The position numbers and the translations under genes are program-made. This document shows positions 16,517-25,359 of a DNA stretch of 64,000 nucleotides, piece by piece (positions within the stretch are counted from its first letter, which is position 1; every line of letters starts with the position of its first letter). This DNA comes from Tamaricihabitans halophyticus (GTDB taxonomy: Bacteria; Actinomycetota; Actinomycetes; Mycobacteriales; Pseudonocardiaceae). The stretch spans positions 62,001 through 126,000 of the forward strand of contig NZ_SLXQ01000005.1 in the NCBI RefSeq assembly GCF_004340875.1, written 5' to 3'. The notes beneath the pieces are model-generated. The model ran no database searches and was not told where the DNA came from. It worked only from the letters and a program-made list of their open reading frames with translations.

Positions 16517-17461
16517 ATGCGAACATTTCTCGCGCGCCGCGCCGGGCTGGCACTGATCCAGCTGTTCGTGGTCGGCACGATCGTTTTCCTGCTGGCCCGG
16601 CTGATCCCCGGCGATCCGGCAAGGGCAGTGCTTGGTGACAACGCCACCGAGGATCAAGTGGCCCAAGTACGCGAACTGATGAACTTGGACGCGCCACAGT
16701 GGGAACAGTACTTCGGATTCTGGGGCAACCTGCTTCGCGGCGACCTCGGCGTCTCGCTGATCAGCGGGCGCACCGTACTCGAGGACCTGCCGGTGCGGAT
16801 GGGTAACTCACTCGAACTCGTGCTGCTCGCGCTCGCACTGGCCATGGCGATCGGTATCCCCCTCGGTCGATTGGCCGCGACCAAGGCGAACAAGGCAATC
16901 GACCATATCGTCACCGGCGGCGCGATCCTCGGCATCTCCCTCCCGGTTTTCGTGCTCGGCACCCTGCTACTGCTGGTACTTGGCGTGTGGTGGCCGGTGC
17001 TGCCACCGGAACGGTTCGTCTCCTTCGCCGAAGACCCGCTCACTCATCTACGGGTACTGCTACTTCCGGTACTCACGCTCACCGCGGCATCAACGGCGGT
17101 GGTAGCCAGGATGACTCGATCGGCCATGCTGGAAACCCTCAGCGCGGACTATGTGCGCACCGCCCGCGCCAAAGGCCTGCGCGAGAAACACGTGGTACGC
17201 AGGCATGCGCTGCGTGCCGCGATGCTGCCGATCGTCTCGGTGTCCAGTGTGGAGCTCACAACGCTGATCGGCAGCACCGTGCTGGTAGAGAGCATCTTCG
17301 GGTGGCCGGGGATGAGCTCGCTGCTGATGAACGCGGTCACCGTGCGGGACTATCCGGTGATCCAGGCCGTGGTACTTGCCACCGCGACGATCGTCATCGT
17401 GGTCAACCTGATCGCCGATATCACCGTCCGCGCCCTCGACCCCCGAGCGGAGAGTGTCTGA
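16517..17461 (+). CDS. ABC transporter permease (DppB/OppB type)
   Basis: This 314-residue protein has six predicted membrane helices, the N-terminal LLARLIPGDPARAVLGD signature and GDLGVSLISG of DppB-type permeases, and the coupling-helix EAA loop ADYVRTARAKGLREKHVVRRHALR. It starts 2 bp after the binding-protein gene and overlaps the next permease by one base. It forms the translocation pore with that permease. Confidence 0.92.
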   Translation: MRTFLARRAGLALIQLFVVGTIVFLLARLIPGDPARAVLGDNATEDQVAQVRELMNLDAPQWEQYFGFWGNLLRGDLGVSLISGRTVLEDLPVRMGNSLELVLLALALAMAIGIPLGRLAATKANKAIDHIVTGGAILGISLPVFVLGTLLLLVLGVWWPVLPPERFVSFAEDPLTHLRVLLLPVLTLTAASTAVVARMTRSAMLETLSADYVRTARAKGLREKHVVRRHALRAAMLPIVSVSSVELTTLIGSTVLVESIFGWPGMSSLLMNAVTVRDYPVIQAVVLATATIVIVVNLIADITVRALDPRAESV

Positions 17462-18330
17462 TGACGACCCTGCCGGACCAGAAGGATGCCGTCGGGTTCG
17501 ATCCGGTGCGCATCGGCGCTTTCGGGCGCTGCCTACGCAATCCGCGGGTGCTCATCGCGGGCGGTTTTCTCGCCATTATCGGATTGCTGGTACTGCTCGC
17601 GCCCTGGCTGGCGCCGGCGGACTACCGCGCGCAAATCGATCTTCCACTGACCAACGCCGGCGTTCTTGGCACCGATGACTTCGGCCGCGACGTGCTGTCC
17701 AGGCTGATCGTCGGCGTGCGGACGTCCATGCTGGTGGCGGTGCTCGCGGTGCTCGTCGCCGGCGCGGCCGGTGTCTTTCTCGGGCTGGTCGCGGGCTTTC
17801 GCGGTGGCTGGTTGTCGGTCGTCATCATGCGTGGTATCGATATCCTGCTGAGTTTCCCGCCGATCGTGCTCGCCATCGCCGCCGTCGCGATCCTGGGTCC
17901 AGAGCTGCGCAACGTCGTCATCGTAATCGGCATCCTGTACATCCCTCGGTTCACCAGGGTGGTTTACACCCAGGTACTTTCGTTGCGGGAAGCGGAGTAC
18001 GTACAGGCAGACCGGGTGCTCGGGGCGAGCAGTACCCGGACCATGTTCCGTACCGTACTGCCCAACGTGACGGCGCCGATCATCGTGCAAGGCAGCCTTT
18101 CGCTGAGCTTCGCGGTCCAGATCGAGGCGGGACTGAGCTTTCTGGGGCTCGGCGCGCAACCCCCGCTGCCCTCCCTCGGCACCATGGTTGGCGCGGGACG
18201 CGACTTCCTCGAGGTACAGCCAAGCCTGCTGATCTTCCCCGCGATCGTGATCGTGGCGATCGTGCTCGCGCTCAACGTGGTCGGCGATGGCCTGCGCGAT
18301 GTGCTTGATCCCCGGCGAGGTCAATCCTGA
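17461..18330 (+). CDS. ABC transporter permease (DppC/OppC type)
   Basis: The 289-residue protein has an N-terminal cytoplasmic tail, a first membrane helix (VLIAGGFLAIIGLLVLLAPW), the GTDDFGRDVLSRLIVGVRTS motif of DppC-type permeases and the EAA loop REAEYVQADRVLGASSTRTM. GLSFLGLGAQPPLPSLGTM near the end is also diagnostic. ATG 17461 shares one base with the stop of the preceding permease. Confidence 0.93.
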   Translation: MTTLPDQKDAVGFDPVRIGAFGRCLRNPRVLIAGGFLAIIGLLVLLAPWLAPADYRAQIDLPLTNAGVLGTDDFGRDVLSRLIVGVRTSMLVAVLAVLVAGAAGVFLGLVAGFRGGWLSVVIMRGIDILLSFPPIVLAIAAVAILGPELRNVVIVIGILYIPRFTRVVYTQVLSLREAEYVQADRVLGASSTRTMFRTVLPNVTAPIIVQGSLSLSFAVQIEAGLSFLGLGAQPPLPSLGTMVGAGRDFLEVQPSLLIFPAIVIVAIVLALNVVGDGLRDVLDPRRGQS

Positions 18331-18381
18331 TCAGCCGATAGCTACGAAGTGGACGGTATGGCAGCGAGAGAAGGAGCAGCA

Positions 18382-19197
18382 GTGACAAAGTTTCGTACAC
18401 CGGAGCTTGGCAAGATGAGCTGGACGGAGGTCACCGAAGCCGCCGAAGAGAACCCGGTCGTGCTGGTGCCGATTGGCGCGATCGAGCAGCACGGGCCGCA
18501 TCTGCCGATCCACGAGGATTCGATCGTCGCGGACTGGGTAGCCCACCGGATTGCCGACGAGCTGGATGTTCTGGTCGCCCCGCCATTGAACTACGGTCAT
18601 TCGCCAACCTTTCGCGGATACCCAGGAAATCTGTCGCTGAGCGCGGAAACGCTGCGTACCGCGATCTACGAGATCATCGCGACCCTGGTGGATTCGGGAT
18701 TTCGCCGTATCGTTCTTGTCAACAACAATGGCGGTAACGTCGGTCCAGCTTCCTCGGCCGCGGTCGACGCCCGGCGCGACCTTGGCGTACTCATTGGACA
18801 CGTATATCCATGGTCACTTGGTTACTCGCTTATGCGCGACGTTTACGACGACGCGAGCAAGGTCTACGGGCACGGCGCGGAGCCGGAGCACTCCGCGATG
18901 CTCGCGATCTTCCCCGACCAGGTTCAGTCCGACCGGGTCACGACCGGCGGGATGCGGGAGCTGAACGGCTGGCAACCGGCCAGCTACACCGAGGCACATA
19001 TTCCGGGCCAGCCGATCACCGGCACCGTCTTCTGGGACTTCTCCGAGGTGAGCGCAAGCGGCGTCACCGGCGACGTACACGCCGCGAACCCGGAAATCGG
19101 CAAGGTGTGGATCGACCGGGTAGTCGGGTTCTGCGTCGCGTTCGTTCGCGAGTACGACAAGAACACCAGGGACACTAGCTCGGCGCGGGCTAGCTGA
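18382..19197 (+). CDS. Creatininase-family amidohydrolase
   Basis: The 271-residue enzyme carries the family metal and active-site motifs: VLVPIGAIEQHGPHLP with the Glu and His ligands, HEDSIVADWVAH, the NYGHSPTFRGYPGNLSLS segment, VLVNNNGGN and HGAEPEHSAM. Family members hydrolyse cyclic or linear amides (creatinine, formamides, mycofactocin precursor). GTG 18382 is chosen because AAGGAG lies at 18371-18376. It sits between an importer and a carbon-nitrogen hydrolase, so it probably carries out the first hydrolysis of the imported compound. The substrate is unknown. Confidence 0.88.
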   Translation: MTKFRTPELGKMSWTEVTEAAEENPVVLVPIGAIEQHGPHLPIHEDSIVADWVAHRIADELDVLVAPPLNYGHSPTFRGYPGNLSLSAETLRTAIYEIIATLVDSGFRRIVLVNNNGGNVGPASSAAVDARRDLGVLIGHVYPWSLGYSLMRDVYDDASKVYGHGAEPEHSAMLAIFPDQVQSDRVTTGGMRELNGWQPASYTEAHIPGQPITGTVFWDFSEVSASGVTGDVHAANPEIGKVWIDRVVGFCVAFVREYDKNTRDTSSARAS

Positions 19198-19222
19198 GTC
19201 GAGGCGATGGGAGCGAGACATT

Positions 19223-20008
19223 ATGCGAGTAGCGCTTTGCCAGTTCGGTGCGGGCGACGACCCGGTGGCCAATGCCGCCGAGATAGACAGGTTCGCCGAG
19301 CAGGCGGCAGAACAGGGCGCCAAGATACTTGTCGCGCCCGAGGCGGCACTTGTCCGGCTGCCCGAGGCGCATCAGCCGGTAGCCCCGCATGCACAACCGC
19401 TGGATGGCCAGTTCGCCCGAGACCTGGCGAAATCCTCGGCAGCACACGGAATCACCATCGTGGCGGGCAGTTTCACCCCTGGAGATGATGAGCGAGCGGT
19501 CAACACCCTGGTCGTTCTCGCCGACGGTGAACTCGTGGCGCATTACGACAAACTGCACCTGTATGACGCCTTCGCCTACCAGGAGTCGAAGAACGTGCGT
19601 CCCGGCGACAACGCGCCGGTGACCATCGATGTGGACGGAATCAGGTTTGGCCTGGCTACCTGCTACGACCTGCGCTTTCCGGAGATCTTCCGGGCCCTGA
19701 TCGACAACGGTGCGCAGGCATTCCTGCTGCCTGCCGCGTGGGTCCGCGGTCCGGTCAAGGAGGAGCACTGGTTCACCCTGCTGCGCGCGCGGGCGATCGA
19801 GAACACCGCATACCTGCTTGCCAGCGGGGAAGCCGGTGAACGCTGTATCGGTAGGTCAACGGCATTCGATCCGCTCGGCCTGCAGCTGACCGATCTCGGC
19901 GCGGGGCCGGGTGTCGGCGTCGTCGACGTCGATCCGGCACGGGTCGCCGCGGTGCGAGAAACCGTGCCATCGCTGAGCCATCGACGGTTCCGCGTGGTTG
20001 CCGGCTGA
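19223..20008 (+). CDS. Carbon-nitrogen hydrolase (nitrilase superfamily amidase)
   Basis: The 261-residue enzyme has the complete catalytic triad of the nitrilase superfamily: Glu40 (LVAPEAAL), Lys110 (HYDKLHLYDAF) and Cys147 (LATCYDLRFPE). The overall length and the RARAIENTAYLLASGE segment fit the Nit/omega-amidase-like branch. It follows the creatininase-family gene by 25 bp and precedes the importer ATPase, so it likely completes breakdown of an amide released by the previous enzyme. It is cytoplasmic; no signal peptide is seen. Confidence 0.9.
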   Translation: MRVALCQFGAGDDPVANAAEIDRFAEQAAEQGAKILVAPEAALVRLPEAHQPVAPHAQPLDGQFARDLAKSSAAHGITIVAGSFTPGDDERAVNTLVVLADGELVAHYDKLHLYDAFAYQESKNVRPGDNAPVTIDVDGIRFGLATCYDLRFPEIFRALIDNGAQAFLLPAAWVRGPVKEEHWFTLLRARAIENTAYLLASGEAGERCIGRSTAFDPLGLQLTDLGAGPGVGVVDVDPARVAAVRETVPSLSHRRFRVVAG

Positions 20009-20036
20009 ACTGACCCGGACGGACAGGAGGCGAACG

Positions 20037-21692
20037 ATGACCGCGACCGCGAGCTCCCCGGAGCCAGTACTCAGCATTGCCGACCTTTCGGTTGACTTCC
20101 GGGTCAACAAGGCCTGGGTGCCCGCGACGCGGTCGGTCAGTTTCGAGCTGTATCCAGGCGAGATTCTGGCCGTAGTGGGGGAATCCGGCTCGGGCAAATC
20201 GGTGAGCTCGATGTCGGTCCTCGATCTGCTCGCGGACAGTGCCCGAACGTCCGGGCGGATCCGGCTCGGCGACGCGGACCTGCTTCCGGTACCCGAGACC
20301 GGACTCGGCGCGGTACGTGGCAACGAGGTCGCGATGATCTTTCAGGAGCCGATGACCGCGCTGAATCCGGTCTACTCGGTGGGCCAGCAGATCATCGAGG
20401 CGATTCGCTGCCATACCGATATGGACAAACGCGCCGCACGCGAGCGCGCGATCGAACTGCTCGAGCTGGTTGGTTTCCCTGAACCAGGCAAACGGGTGGA
20501 TTACCATCCACACCAGCTGTCCGGTGGGCAGCGGCAGCGCGCGATGATCGCGATGGCGATCTCCTGCGATCCGAAGGTGTTGATCGCCGATGAGCCGACC
20601 ACCGCGCTGGACGTCACCGTGCAAGCGGAAATCCTGGACCTGCTGCGGGATCTCCGCAAACGGCTCAACTCGGCGATCGTGTTGATCACGCACGATATGG
20701 GAGTCGTTGCCGAACTCGCCGATCGGGTCGTGGTGATGCGCTCCGGCGAAGTAATCGAACAATCCGATGTGTACACCCTGTTCGCCGAACCGGAACACGA
20801 GTACACCAGGAAGCTACTCGCCGCGGTGCCGCATCTCGGCCGGGCCGCACGTTCCGAACCGGTGGACCCACCACCCGCGGCGCACCAGGAGCCAGCAGTT
20901 GCCCTGCGCCTCGACAATACCGTTGTGCGTTACCGGGGGCGCTTCGGTCGGCCGGGTTTCCTTGCCGTGAATGGGGTGTCCCTGGAACTGCGCGCCGGCG
21001 AGGTGATGGGGCTGGTCGGCGAGTCAGGCTCGGGAAAGTCGACGATCGGTCGCTGCGCGATGGGCCTGCTGCGTGCCGAATCGGGCACGGTTGAGGTGTG
21101 CGGTGAGGACATCACCAGGGCCTCCGAGCGGCGGCTACGTGCCCTACGGCGCCGGTTCTCGATGGTGTTTCAGGATCCGGCGTCCTCATTGAACCCACGC
21201 GCGCGGATCGGCGACAGTATCGGCTTGCCGCTACGGCTGCACCGGGTGGCCAGTGGTCGCGAGTTGACCCAGCGCGTCGGTGATCTCCTCGAGCAGGTAG
21301 AGCTGCCACGCAGCTGGGCGAGCAGGTACCCGCACGAACTTTCCGGCGGGCAGCGCCAGCGGGTGGGCATCGCAAGGGCGATCGCGCTGGAGCCGGAACT
21401 GCTTGTGGCGGACGAACCGACCTCGGCGCTGGATGTCTCAGTACAGGCGACCGTGCTGAACCTGTTCCTCGAACTTCAGTCCAGACTCGGCTTTTCCTGC
21501 CTGTTCATCAGCCACGACCTGGCGGTGGTGGAGATGCTGGCGAACACGATCACCGTGCTCCGCGACGGCCAGATCGTCGAATCCGGCGACCGCGCGCGGA
21601 TCCTGACCGAACCCGCCGAGGAGTACACCCGCCAGCTGGTGCGGGCGGCGCCGGTGCCGGACCCGGTTGGCCAGCGCGCTCGCCGGCGCTAG
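20037..21692 (+). CDS. Fused dipeptide-type ABC transporter ATPase (DppD-DppF fusion)
   Basis: Two complete nucleotide-binding domains lie in one 551-residue chain. The first has Walker A GESGSGKS, signature LSGGQRQR and Walker B VLIADEPTTALD; the second has GESGSGKS, LSGGQRQR and LLVADEPTSALD. Each half has the C-terminal extension typical of oligopeptide ATPases. ATG 20037 is preceded by ACAGGAGG. It energises the importer formed by the upstream permeases. Its stop overlaps the convergent GntR gene by 4 bp. Confidence 0.93.
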   Translation: MTATASSPEPVLSIADLSVDFRVNKAWVPATRSVSFELYPGEILAVVGESGSGKSVSSMSVLDLLADSARTSGRIRLGDADLLPVPETGLGAVRGNEVAMIFQEPMTALNPVYSVGQQIIEAIRCHTDMDKRAARERAIELLELVGFPEPGKRVDYHPHQLSGGQRQRAMIAMAISCDPKVLIADEPTTALDVTVQAEILDLLRDLRKRLNSAIVLITHDMGVVAELADRVVVMRSGEVIEQSDVYTLFAEPEHEYTRKLLAAVPHLGRAARSEPVDPPPAAHQEPAVALRLDNTVVRYRGRFGRPGFLAVNGVSLELRAGEVMGLVGESGSGKSTIGRCAMGLLRAESGTVEVCGEDITRASERRLRALRRRFSMVFQDPASSLNPRARIGDSIGLPLRLHRVASGRELTQRVGDLLEQVELPRSWASRYPHELSGGQRQRVGIARAIALEPELLVADEPTSALDVSVQATVLNLFLELQSRLGFSCLFISHDLAVVEMLANTITVLRDGQIVESGDRARILTEPAEEYTRQLVRAAPVPDPVGQRARRR

Positions 21693-22378
21693 GCCGGCGG
21701 CAACTTGCTGAGCACGGTCTCCACCGGTTGCAGGTGCCGGTGCAGGATCGTGGTTGCGCCCTCGGCGTCCCCGTCGCGCAGCGCCTGCACCAGCGCGGTG
21801 TGCTCCCTGTTGATGGTGGTCAGCCGATCCGGCTGCGCTTGCACCGCACTCACCGAAACCCGCTGCTGGCGGGAGCGCAGGTTGTCGTAGAGCTCGGTGA
21901 GCACCGAGTTACCGGTAGCCGCGACGATCGCCCGGTGAAACCGGACATTGAGCTCGCTGCTGGCGAACAGTTCCTCGGGCTCGAGTGCCGCGTAGCGCCG
22001 CACCCGCGCTGGCTCGTGCATCATCGCCAACAGTTCGTCCACTTCGGGCGGTGGGGCGATACCGCGCTGTACCAGCGTCTGCACCGCATACCCTTCGAGT
22101 AGCTTGCGCATCTCGTACACCTCGACGAGGTCGCGCGCGGTCACGGTGCTGACCTGCGCCCCTCTGCGCGGTGTGAGGTGCAGGAACTTCTCCGCGGCCA
22201 ACTGGTGAAACGCCTCGCGGACCGGAGTGCGGGAAACACCGACGGCCTCGCAAACCACCGCCTCGTCCAGGAAGGCACCAGGGCGGAGCTCGCCCCGCAG
22301 CACACCGTCCCGAACCCAGTCGATCACCCGCACCCTTGCTGGCTGCCGGCTGGTGGACTCGCTTGCCGGTACGTTCAT
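21689..22378 (-). CDS. GntR-family regulator with FCD domain
   Basis: The 229-residue protein has a winged HTH at residues 15-80 (LRPGAFLDEAVVCEAVGVSR, TPVREAFHQLAAEKFLHLTP) and an all-helical FCD ligand domain with the metal/ligand residues in RFHRAIVAATGN and a late REHTALVQALRDGD. FCD regulators usually repress catabolic genes until a carboxylate-type ligand binds. A GTATAC-containing dyad 46 bp upstream of its start closely matches the one overlapping the promoter at 14842-14871, so it probably represses both itself and the convergent importer/amidohydrolase operon. Confidence 0.9.
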   Translation of the reverse strand: MNVPASESTSRQPARVRVIDWVRDGVLRGELRPGAFLDEAVVCEAVGVSRTPVREAFHQLAAEKFLHLTPRRGAQVSTVTARDLVEVYEMRKLLEGYAVQTLVQRGIAPPPEVDELLAMMHEPARVRRYAALEPEELFASSELNVRFHRAIVAATGNSVLTELYDNLRSRQQRVSVSAVQAQPDRLTTINREHTALVQALRDGDAEGATTILHRHLQPVETVLSKLPPA

Positions 22379-22423
22379 CGCGTGGCCTGCCGGCTACGCA
22401 CTACTGTGACAATCACGACTTAA

Positions 22424-22440
22424 GTATACGCGGTGCATAC
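22424..22440. promoter_or_regulatory. Operator of the GntR/FCD gene
   Basis: GTATAC-GCGGT-GCATAC forms an imperfect inverted repeat. It shares GTATACG(C/T)GGTG with the complement of the site at 14853-14871. On the minus strand TATACT overlaps it as a possible -10 for the regulator gene, implying autorepression. Confidence 0.6.
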
Positions 22441-22457
22441 ACAGGTGTGAGGTCTGC

Positions 22458-22889
22458 TCACCCGGTCGTGGGATGGCGCGCCGCTCGCCTGGCCAGCAGC
22501 GACCGAACCAGGCCGACCAGGATTGCGATCAGCCAGCACGCGCCGAGCGCCACGGCCAGCTGGACGGGGTAGTTCGCGTCGTGCAGTCCTGGGTTGACCG
22601 ACCCGCCGTAGGGCCGCCACAACAACGGTACGGCGAGGAAGACGAGTACCGCACTGGCCGCTGTCGCCGCACCTACCGGCCAGCGCCAGCGCGCGGGCAC
22701 CGCACGGGTAATGAGCAACCCGACCAGGCCAACCAGTGGCGCGAGCAGCGCGTCGTGCAGCACCGGGCCGGCGATCAGCCAGCCAAGCACCGGGCCGTTC
22801 GCGGCGAACCCGGCGGAAAGGAAGTCGACGAACTGCACGCCGCCGTAGCCAAGCGCGGCCAACCCGAGAATCGCGAACAGCCAGCGCAT
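22458..22889 (-). CDS. Conserved integral membrane protein
   Basis: The 143-residue protein has about four hydrophobic segments: MRWLFAILGLAALGYGGVQF, the VLGWLIAGPVLHDALLAPLV region, the WPVGAATAASAVLVFLAVP region, and LAVALGACWLIAILVGLV near the end. A conserved-looking HDALLAP and an RPYGGSVNPGLHDANYP loop are notable. It is the last gene of a five-gene minus-strand operon and follows the molybdopterin oxidoreductase by 2 bp, so it may be a membrane partner of that enzyme. The function is unknown. Confidence 0.75.
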   Translation of the reverse strand: MRWLFAILGLAALGYGGVQFVDFLSAGFAANGPVLGWLIAGPVLHDALLAPLVGLVGLLITRAVPARWRWPVGAATAASAVLVFLAVPLLWRPYGGSVNPGLHDANYPVQLAVALGACWLIAILVGLVRSLLARRAARHPTTG

Positions 22890-22891
22890 TG

Positions 22892-24034
22892 CTACTGCAC
22901 CACCAGTCGCTGTACCCATTTCGTTTGCAGTACACCCGGCCGGTTGGGCGCGATAATCCGGCACGGGTAGCCGTGATCGAGGCTGAGTCGCTCGCCGTTC
23001 ACCCGCAGTGCGAGCAAACTGAGCGGGTCGTCGGTATGGCTGCCAGGCAGCGTACTGCGCGCATAGCGGCCACGAGGTTCCATGGAGATCACCCGTAGCT
23101 CGCTGCCTGGCGCGGCGCCCACCGCGTGCAGCAGTTCCGGGATCGACACACCGGTCCAGCTGGCCGACTGGCTCCAACCTTCGACGCAGGCGATCGGCAG
23201 CTCGGCGGTGCGTTGCGGCAAGGCGGCAAGGTCGGCCAGTCCAAACTGGTGCGCCCTGCCGGACCCCTGCACGACGAGGCGCCAGTCCTCCGCCGTCGCC
23301 GCGCCGATCACGTTCGCTGCCTTGGCCGTGCGGTTCACCGGCACGCCCTGCGGTGCCTCCGTCGAACGCCAAGCAAGTGGGGAAATGTTACGTAGCAAGG
23401 GAACCGTGCTGCCCGCGGTGGCCGCGACCGCCACTCCGGTAGCCAGCCAGGTGGTACGCAGAAAGCGGCGCCGGTCCTGGCTGGGCTGGTCGTTCGTGGC
23501 CTTGCTTGCCGCCCTGGCTTCCTTGCTCAGCGCGCGCCGGACGATCGGGAGTTTGATCGCGATATGCACCAGGATCGCGCCGACCGCGAGCCAACCGACC
23601 ACGCGATGCGCGGTGGGGAAGAAGAACCGCCACGGGTAGTTCTGCGCGACATTGAACAGGCCGGTCACCAGCTCGAAGATCACCGATCCGGAGAGCAGCA
23701 GGATCGAGCCGCGTTCGATGGCATGCGGCAGGGACCGCACCATTGGGCGCGCGAACAGTTTCGGAAACACGCTCCACAACTTGGCCGCGAGCAACGGGAT
23801 CGCCGCGATACCAGCCAGTACGTGTAGTCCCTGGGTGACTCGATAGAGGTTGACCGGTCTGCTCGGCCAGTAGAACCAGCTCGGCGGATACTGGATGGCG
23901 TAGCTGAGCATCCCGGTAACAAAGCAAACCAGAAAAGCGATGCCCAACCATACGCCAACCTTTGCGGCGACCCGTTCGTCGTGTGCCGCCGCGCGAAACC
24001 GGGATTGTCTTGGTATCAGGGAGATGCGTTTCAT
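22892..24034 (-). CDS. Membrane molybdopterin-dependent oxidoreductase (sulfite-oxidase fold fused to N-terminal membrane helices)
   Basis: Residues 20-170 contain four to five membrane helices with histidines (LHVLAGI, AHRVVGWLAVGAILVHIAIK) resembling a diheme cytochrome b. A linker with a QDRRRFLRTTW twin-arginine-like motif and another hydrophobic helix follows. Residues about 230-380 form the Mo-binding sulfite-oxidase-like domain, with the Mo-ligand Cys in ELPIACVEGWSQ, then WTGVSIPELL and DHGYPCRIIAPNRPG. The build suggests a membrane-tethered extracytoplasmic oxidoreductase with its own quinol link. The substrate is unknown. Confidence 0.85.
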   Translation of the reverse strand: MKRISLIPRQSRFRAAAHDERVAAKVGVWLGIAFLVCFVTGMLSYAIQYPPSWFYWPSRPVNLYRVTQGLHVLAGIAAIPLLAAKLWSVFPKLFARPMVRSLPHAIERGSILLLSGSVIFELVTGLFNVAQNYPWRFFFPTAHRVVGWLAVGAILVHIAIKLPIVRRALSKEARAASKATNDQPSQDRRRFLRTTWLATGVAVAATAGSTVPLLRNISPLAWRSTEAPQGVPVNRTAKAANVIGAATAEDWRLVVQGSGRAHQFGLADLAALPQRTAELPIACVEGWSQSASWTGVSIPELLHAVGAAPGSELRVISMEPRGRYARSTLPGSHTDDPLSLLALRVNGERLSLDHGYPCRIIAPNRPGVLQTKWVQRLVVQ

Positions 24035-24037
24035 CGG

Positions 24038-24691
24038 TTAGCCAACTCCTTGGTTACCCAGCTCCGCCGTCCACCGGCCGGCACGATGGCTGATCCGGTT
24101 CACCCGCAGCGCGGCCCCGGTAGCGACCGCATGGATCGACTCGGCGCCGAGCATCGCCCAGGGGAACCACTGCCCTCGGCTGGTTTCGGTGATCACCCGC
24201 GCGAGCGCTCGCTGACTTCCGGTGCCTGGGGAGCCGAGTTCGACGAGCGCGGTACCACCGGGGGCGAGGAGTGCCGCGACCCTGCGGAGTAACCGGACAG
24301 GATCACCGCCGATCCCGATATTGCCGTCCGCGAGCAGTACATGCGCCCAACGTCCCTCACCAGGTAACCGATCGAACACGTTGCGCCTGAGTACCGGAAG
24401 GCCACGGTGGCTGGCGAGCTCGACGGCGATCGGTGAGCGATCGATACCAAGTGCTGGGATACCACGGCTGGCCAGCTTGACGAGAAACCGGCCGGGACCG
24501 CAGCCAAGGTCGATCGTCGGCCCAGCGCAGGCATTGAGCAGCAGTTCGTCGCCTGCGCCATGGCCGGCCCGCCAGCGTCGTACCGGCATCGCGATGCGCT
24601 CACCGGTAGCCAGTTCCAACCAGCAACGGCTGCCGCGCAGTCCTGGGGCGAAGGCGTCCGGTTCCTCGTTCACAGTATCTACAGTGGTCAC
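24038..24691 (-). CDS. Class I SAM-dependent methyltransferase
   Basis: The 217-residue protein has the SAM-binding motif I TIDLGCGPGRFLVKLASRG, an acidic second strand ending in LGIDRSPIAVELA and a motif IV-like ADGNIGIGGDPVRLLRR, with LLAPGGTALVEL after it. It overlaps the DUF2064 gene stop by 4 bp (24688-24691) and lies 3 bp from the molybdopterin gene, within one operon. Its acceptor is unknown; a sugar or lipid made by the neighbouring glycosyltransferases is a guess. Confidence 0.85.
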   Translation of the reverse strand: MTTVDTVNEEPDAFAPGLRGSRCWLELATGERIAMPVRRWRAGHGAGDELLLNACAGPTIDLGCGPGRFLVKLASRGIPALGIDRSPIAVELASHRGLPVLRRNVFDRLPGEGRWAHVLLADGNIGIGGDPVRLLRRVAALLAPGGTALVELGSPGTGSQRALARVITETSRGQWFPWAMLGAESIHAVATGAALRVNRISHRAGRWTAELGNQGVG

Positions 24692-25359
24692 TGGTAGACC
24701 GCCGTCCGGAGTAGCGTGTTGGCGAACCGTGAGGATGGTGCCTTGCTGGCTACCTCGAAGGCCTGTGCGTAGGTGTCCACATCGGAAATCTCGGGGAGCG
24801 CGCCGATCCGGAGACCGGAGCTGGCCAGCGCGGCGAGCGTGTGCTTTCCGGTGTCCTGAGTAGACATAGGCACATCGTGTAGCGCACCGGCGTTAAGTGG
24901 AGCGCGCAAGCCCAGTGCCCACCAGCCGCCGTCACTTGCCGGCCCGAGCACGCCATCGGTTCCTGGCTCGGCCAGGGCGCGCACCGCCTGGTGTAGCAGC
25001 TCGCTACTGGCCTGTGGGGTGTCCATTCCGATCTGGAGCACCGGTAGGCACGGGAACTGGGCGGTCAGGTCGGCGTGCGCGTTGGCAAGGCGTTCGGCTA
25101 ACCCTTCGCCGCGCTGCGGCAGCACCGTCAGGTTCTCCAGCGCGCCGTGTAGTTCGGCCGCTCGGCAGGCATCGCGCAGATCGCCGGTCAGCGCGAGCAC
25201 CGGGATCGTGCCAGGGGTGGCTCGCACGTTGTCGATGGTGTCCAGCAGGCAGGCCGCGGCGAGCTCCGCGGCAGCCTCGTGTGACAACGGTGGCACCAGC
25301 CGGGTTTTCACCTTGCCCGGCACCGGTGCCTTCGCCACGATCAGCAGACAACAGTTCAT
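24688..25359 (-). CDS. DUF2064/TIGR04282-type glycosyltransferase-like nucleotidyl protein
   Basis: This 223-residue protein opens with CCLLIVAKAPVPGKVKTRL, the signature of the DUF2064 family, which has a nucleotide-diphospho-sugar transferase fold (CofC/MobA-like). LPVLQIGMDTPQ carries the acidic metal site, and LGPASDGGWWALGL is the second diagnostic motif. Relatives are annotated as arsenosugar-type glycosyltransferases. The ATG at 25359 overlaps the stop of the upstream GT2 gene (ATGA). It probably works on the same product as GT2. Confidence 0.85.
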   Translation of the reverse strand: MNCCLLIVAKAPVPGKVKTRLVPPLSHEAAAELAAACLLDTIDNVRATPGTIPVLALTGDLRDACRAAELHGALENLTVLPQRGEGLAERLANAHADLTAQFPCLPVLQIGMDTPQASSELLHQAVRALAEPGTDGVLGPASDGGWWALGLRAPLNAGALHDVPMSTQDTGKHTLAALASSGLRIGALPEISDVDTYAQAFEVASKAPSSRFANTLLRTAVYQ

